Positions 60,639 to 64,000 of a stretch of 64,000 nucleotides of DNA are shown here, in pieces. A program made the translations under genes and the position numbers. This DNA comes from an alpha proteobacterium AAP38 (lineage in GTDB: Bacteria > Pseudomonadota > Alphaproteobacteria > Azospirillales > Azospirillaceae). How positions within the stretch are numbered: the stretch's first letter is position 1; each line of letters begins with the position of its first letter. Below the pieces are notes generated by a model. It saw only the letters and a list, made by a program, of their open reading frames with translations. It was not told where the DNA came from and did no database searches. Location: positions 1-64,000 of the forward strand of contig LJHR01000024.1 of the NCBI GenBank assembly GCA_001296005.1, read 5' to 3'.

Positions 60639-62552
60639 ATGGCCCCCATTCCACCCTCTGCCACCCCCACCAGCGGCGACATTGTCCCCCCCATTGGCGA
60701 GCTTTTGCTGGCCAAGGGGTTGATGACCGTGGCGCAGGTGGAACGGGCGCTGGAACTGCAACGGCAATGGAAGGTGCCGTTCGGTGATGTCGTCATTTCC
60801 CAGGGCATGGTGAAAGCACGCGAATTCTACCGCACGCTGGCCGACCGTTTCCGCCTGCCCTTCATCGACATGATGGCCGAACGGCCGGAGGACGGGCTGG
60901 CGGACAAAAGCCGGGTGGATGAGTATAGCCGCCTGCTGCTGCTGCCTTGGAAAAAGGAAGGTGACATTGTCACTGTGGCGACCGCGGATCCGGGGCCGAA
61001 GGCCATGCTGTTCGCGCGCCAGACCTATGGTCCCAAGACCCGGATGGTGGTGACGTCGAAATTCGACATCGTCTGGACTTTGCAGCGCCTGTTCGAGGAT
61101 GAGTTCAACCATCTGGCCGTCCACGCGCTGGCCGACATGGACCCGACCAGTTCGGCCCGGACCGTGGTGACGCCAGGCCAGATGCTGTTCCTTTATGGTT
61201 TGCTGTCGGTCTTCCTGCTTGGTCTGGCCTTCGCACCCATCGGTACGCTGATCACGGCCAATGTCATCATGGCCTTGTTCTATCTTGGCAATTTCTTCCT
61301 GAAGACCATCCTGGTCTGGTTCGGGTCGGATGCCAAACAGGTGGATCGCAAGGTGACGGATGCAGAGGTCGCGGCCCTGCATGATGATGACCTGCCCACC
61401 TTCACCGTCCTGGTGCCCATGTACAAGGAGCCGGAGGTGCTGCCCATCCTGGCGGCGGCGCTGCGGCGGCTGGACTATCCCATCGCCAAGCTGGATATCA
61501 AGCTGGTGCTGGAAGCCGGCGACCATGAGACGATCAATGCCGCCAAGTCGCTGGGCCTAGAAGGTATTTTCGAGATCATCCGCGTGCCGCCAACCAAGCC
61601 GCAGACCAAGCCCAAGGCCTGTAACTATGCCCTGCGCTTTGCCCGTGGCGAATATCTGGTGATCTTCGATGCGGAGGATCAGCCGGAGCCGGACCAGCTG
61701 AAAAAGGTGGTCGTCGCCTTCCGCAAGGCCTCGCCCAATACCGCCTGCATCCAGTGCCGTCTGAACTATTTCAATGCCAATGAGAATTGGCTGACGCGGA
61801 TGTTCACGCTGGATTACTCGCTTTGGTTCGATTTCATGCTGGGCGGGCTGGAGCGGCTGAATATTCCGATTCCGTTGGGCGGCACGTCGAACCATTTCCG
61901 CATGGATGTGCTGACCAAGCTCCACGCCTGGGACCCGTTCAACGTGACGGAGGATGCCGACCTGGGCGTGCGCCTGACGCAGAAGGGCTATCGGGTCGGT
62001 GTCGTGAACTCGACCACGTTCGAGGAGGCGAATGTCTCCATCCCCAACTGGGTGCGGCAGCGGTCACGCTGGATCAAGGGCTATATGCAGACCTATCTGG
62101 TGCACATGCGCGACCCGATCCACCTGTACAAGTCGGTGGGGGCGGGCGGCTTCTGGGGGTTCCAGTTCTTCATCGGCGGCACCATGCTGTCGGGCCTGCT
62201 GAACCCCATCTTCTGGGGCTTCTACCTGATCTGGTTGCTGATCGGCGGGACCTGGCTGGACCCGCTGTTCCCCACGGCGCTGTTGTACCTGTCCTTGTTC
62301 AACCTGCTGGCCGGCAATGGGCTGTTCACCTACATCTCCATCATCGCACCGGTAAAGCGCGGCTGGACCAATCTGGCGCCCTGGGGCCTGACGGTCATCG
62401 GCTATTGGGCGCTGATGTCGGTGGCCGCCTATAAGGCGCTGTGGCAGCTGGTGAAGAACCCGTTCTATTGGGAGAAGACGCAGCACGGCCTGTCGCAGAC
62501 CACCAAGCAGGAAGTGGCCAAGGCGCTGGCCAGCATGGGGCAGTCATCATGA
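60639..62552 (+). CDS. Glycosyltransferase family 2 with N-terminal MshEN-like domain
   Basis: A 637-aa processive-type synthase. Residues about 17-75 repeat the pattern of MshEN/GspE-N domains: P-I-G-E-L-L-L-A-K-G-L-M then P-F-G-D-V-V-I-S-Q-G-M, where R-L-G-x-x-L-x-x-x-G is usual; the Arg is missing in both. After two membrane helices (about 180-225) comes the GT-A domain: D-A-E-D (DxD), T-E-D-A-D-L-G and Q-R-S-R-W-I-K-G (QxxRW), then about four C-terminal helices. No PilZ domain. NfrB of E. coli has a similar pair of domains in the opposite order and is c-di-GMP-controlled. ATG at 60639; the next gene overlaps by 4 bp. Confidence 0.88.
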   Translation: MAPIPPSATPTSGDIVPPIGELLLAKGLMTVAQVERALELQRQWKVPFGDVVISQGMVKAREFYRTLADRFRLPFIDMMAERPEDGLADKSRVDEYSRLLLLPWKKEGDIVTVATADPGPKAMLFARQTYGPKTRMVVTSKFDIVWTLQRLFEDEFNHLAVHALADMDPTSSARTVVTPGQMLFLYGLLSVFLLGLAFAPIGTLITANVIMALFYLGNFFLKTILVWFGSDAKQVDRKVTDAEVAALHDDDLPTFTVLVPMYKEPEVLPILAAALRRLDYPIAKLDIKLVLEAGDHETINAAKSLGLEGIFEIIRVPPTKPQTKPKACNYALRFARGEYLVIFDAEDQPEPDQLKKVVVAFRKASPNTACIQCRLNYFNANENWLTRMFTLDYSLWFDFMLGGLERLNIPIPLGGTSNHFRMDVLTKLHAWDPFNVTEDADLGVRLTQKGYRVGVVNSTTFEEANVSIPNWVRQRSRWIKGYMQTYLVHMRDPIHLYKSVGAGGFWGFQFFIGGTMLSGLLNPIFWGFYLIWLLIGGTWLDPLFPTALLYLSLFNLLAGNGLFTYISIIAPVKRGWTNLAPWGLTVIGYWALMSVAAYKALWQLVKNPFYWEKTQHGLSQTTKQEVAKALASMGQSS

Positions 62553-64000
62553 GTGCCGTTGCCCATGCCAGCCGCCCCTATGTGACACCGCAACTGGACA
62601 AGCGTGGGGCGCGGTCGGTTCCGCGCTGGCTGTTCGCGGTGTCGCTGGCCCTGCTGCTGCCACTGATCGGGTTCGTGGCGTCCTGGCCGATGCAGGGGGG
62701 CTGGCTGGGTCCGGCCATGGCCGACCGCTGGACCCGCGCCCTGCTGGCCACCGCTGATGTCGGGGCGTTTCGTGACCTGACGGGCACGGCCTATCCGGTC
62801 CTGCCATTGACCTTCGACATGGGCATCGCCCTGATCCCCGGCCTGGGTGGGGTGCCGGCACCGCTGGTTGTCAATGTCCTGATCCTGTCCATCGCGGCTT
62901 CTCTGTGGGTGCGCATGCTGGTGGCGGGCGGGCACAGGGTGGTGCCGTCGCTGGTGACGGCGGGGCTGCTGGCCTGCGCGCCGTCCCTGGCGCTGACGGT
63001 GGCGGCGGGCGGGGCGGCGCCGCTGGGCGTGCTGGCCTTTACCGTTGCCGTCTCCTCTTCCCTGCGGCTGGTGCGGCGGGGAGAGGTGAATGCCATGATC
63101 GCGCTGGGCGTGTCGCTGGCCTGTCTGGCGCTGTCGGATGCGGCGGGTGCCTATATCGTACTGGCGGCTGTGCCCTTCATCGCCGTGATGCTGCCGGCGC
63201 GCATGGTGGCGACATCGGCGTCGGGCAGCTTGCTGGTGGTGATGTTCCCGCTGATGTTCGCCTCCATGGCCCTGTTCTATGCCAACTGGGTGTTCGGCGG
63301 CTCCCCCCTGGCCTTCGCGGCGGGGGTGGATGCGGCCATCCATGGATCGGCGGCGCATGTAGGGGACAGTTCCTGGCTGATGGGACCGGGCGGGACCATG
63401 GGCATGGCAGTCCTGGCGGGGGCTGCCCTGATCCTTGCCAATGCACCGCTGCTGCCGGTGGGCATGCTGCTGGGCGACAGCGGGGCGCGGCGTGTGTTGC
63501 TGCTGCTGACCGGCATGCTGCTGACGGCCCTGGTCCTGACGTCGGCCACATGGTTCCTGGGTGATCCGGGGCGGTTGCTGGCCTATCTGGCGCCGGTATC
63601 GGTGCTGGCGGCGGCGGTGACGGGGCGCAACCGGCTGCGTGCCGGCCTGATGCCGCTGCTGGCGGCGGCGGGGCTGCTGGCCGGATGGTGGGCGCAAGGG
63701 CAGGTGGGTGATGCCGACACCGCCGGTTGGCGTCAGGCCTTGCTGGGCGTGGGGCAGGTGGAGGGGGATACGCGCGGCGAGCTGGCGCTGGGCCGGTTCC
63801 TGCGCGATCTGGATGATGTCGCCATCGATGGCTTGACGGCAGGCGCCGTGGTGCCGGGACGGGGCCGTGCGGCGGGTCTGGTTCTGCCCAGCAATGACCG
63901 GCTGAAGGCCGATCTGATCGTCCGCCAACTGCGCACGACCTATGTCGCGCTGCGCGACCCGGTCAGTCCCGCCGGCACCCGTGACCGGATCGCACAGGCA
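62549..64000 (+). CDS. Multi-pass membrane protein of the polysaccharide locus (3' cut)
   Basis: The frame is open for 484 codons from ATG 62549 and runs off the window. About nine or ten hydrophobic segments fill residues 25-400, then a soluble-looking part starts (G-E-L-A-L-G-R-F-L-R-D-L). The ATGA overlap with the glycosyltransferase makes it part of the same operon. The topology resembles the many-pass proteins of glycan assembly, or GT39-like mannosyltransferases, but no catalytic motif is seen, so the role is open. Confidence 0.85.
   Translation, partial: MSAVAHASRPYVTPQLDKRGARSVPRWLFAVSLALLLPLIGFVASWPMQGGWLGPAMADRWTRALLATADVGAFRDLTGTAYPVLPLTFDMGIALIPGLGGVPAPLVVNVLILSIAASLWVRMLVAGGHRVVPSLVTAGLLACAPSLALTVAAGGAAPLGVLAFTVAVSSSLRLVRRGEVNAMIALGVSLACLALSDAAGAYIVLAAVPFIAVMLPARMVATSASGSLLVVMFPLMFASMALFYANWVFGGSPLAFAAGVDAAIHGSAAHVGDSSWLMGPGGTMGMAVLAGAALILANAPLLPVGMLLGDSGARRVLLLLTGMLLTALVLTSATWFLGDPGRLLAYLAPVSVLAAAVTGRNRLRAGLMPLLAAAGLLAGWWAQGQVGDADTAGWRQALLGVGQVEGDTRGELALGRFLRDLDDVAIDGLTAGAVVPGRGRAAGLVLPSNDRLKADLIVRQLRTTYVALRDPVSPAGTRDRIAQA

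Noticed and set aside
62465-63928. 487-codon open frame on the minus strand
   Set aside because: Its Gln/Arg/His-rich translation is the shadow of the Leu/Val-rich membrane protein on the plus strand.

Overview
The window is a 64 kb piece of a GC-rich, gene-dense chromosome. It comes from a Gram-negative alphaproteobacterium, most likely Rhodospirillales/Azospirillaceae. That placement is inferred from the look of the proteins (CarD next to FdxA, an alpha-type RpoH, TamA-TamB, ETF-ubiquinone oxidoreductase, an M16 peptidase beside ThrC, a DUF3035 lipoprotein after LspA); no database search was possible. Nearly all of it is core chromosome. I see no complete insertion sequence, prophage, integrase or CRISPR array.

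Layout. 0-3.3 kb: cell-envelope genes (rsmI-yraN diverging from an LpoA-like lipoprotein and a YkuD L,D-transpeptidase-like protein). 3.3-5.8 kb: iron-type alcohol dehydrogenase, then pyrimidine nucleoside salvage (cdd-deoC). 5.8-8.1 kb: molybdate importer modABC with a ModE-box-like operator and a 37-bp direct repeat. 8.2-12.2 kb: DUF938 methyltransferase, fdxA, carD, a PPP-fold phosphatase homologue that has lost most of its active-site residues, and rpoH. 12.2-14.6 kb: an unknown two-gene operon (membrane coiled-coil protein plus exported VWA-like protein). 14.7-23.1 kb: typA and tamA-tamB. 23.1-28.6 kb: glcE-glcF without glcD, suhB, efp, lspA, DUF3035 lipoprotein. 28.7-33.4 kb: ubiE-ubiB, mobB-moeA, an operator-like inverted repeat and an orphan yjhX. 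33.4-36.6 kb: ETF-QO, a uracil-DNA glycosylase-like protein and a GNAT. 36.7-41.6 kb: an amino-sugar locus (murQ diverging from a BadF-type kinase, GntR regulator, SIS deaminase and nagA) with three identical 9-bp operator half-sites. 41.7-47.7 kb: an orphan IS3 OrfA-like protein, GNAT, M16 peptidase, thrC, a two-gene membrane coiled-coil operon, a DsbA-fold isomerase and tRNA-Ile2(CAU). 48.1-53.4 kb: a TonB receptor, SnoaL-like protein, MFS permease and NmrA-like reductase that look like one uptake/catabolic cluster. 53.5-55.8 kb: a response regulator with a decayed GGDEF domain, translationally coupled to an unknown helical protein. 56.1-64 kb: an exopolysaccharide locus (ManC/AlgA-type enzyme, Tat-lipoprotein glycosidase, BcsB-like protein, a glycosyltransferase with an N-terminal MshEN-like domain, and a multi-pass membrane protein cut by the window end).

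How the parts work together. The amino-sugar locus would take MurNAc-6-P and GlcNAc/GlcN from wall turnover to fructose-6-P under its own GntR repressor. The modABC importer supplies molybdate to MobB/MoeA-type cofactor synthesis encoded 24 kb away. The terminal locus looks like a synthase-dependent secreted polysaccharide, in which a predicted cyclic-di-GMP-type domain is placed at the N-terminus of the glycosyltransferase instead of a C-terminal PilZ domain. The best candidates for undescribed biology are the pseudophosphatase beside rpoH, the VWA/coiled-coil pair, the pseudo-GGDEF pair and the MshEN-glycosyltransferase locus.
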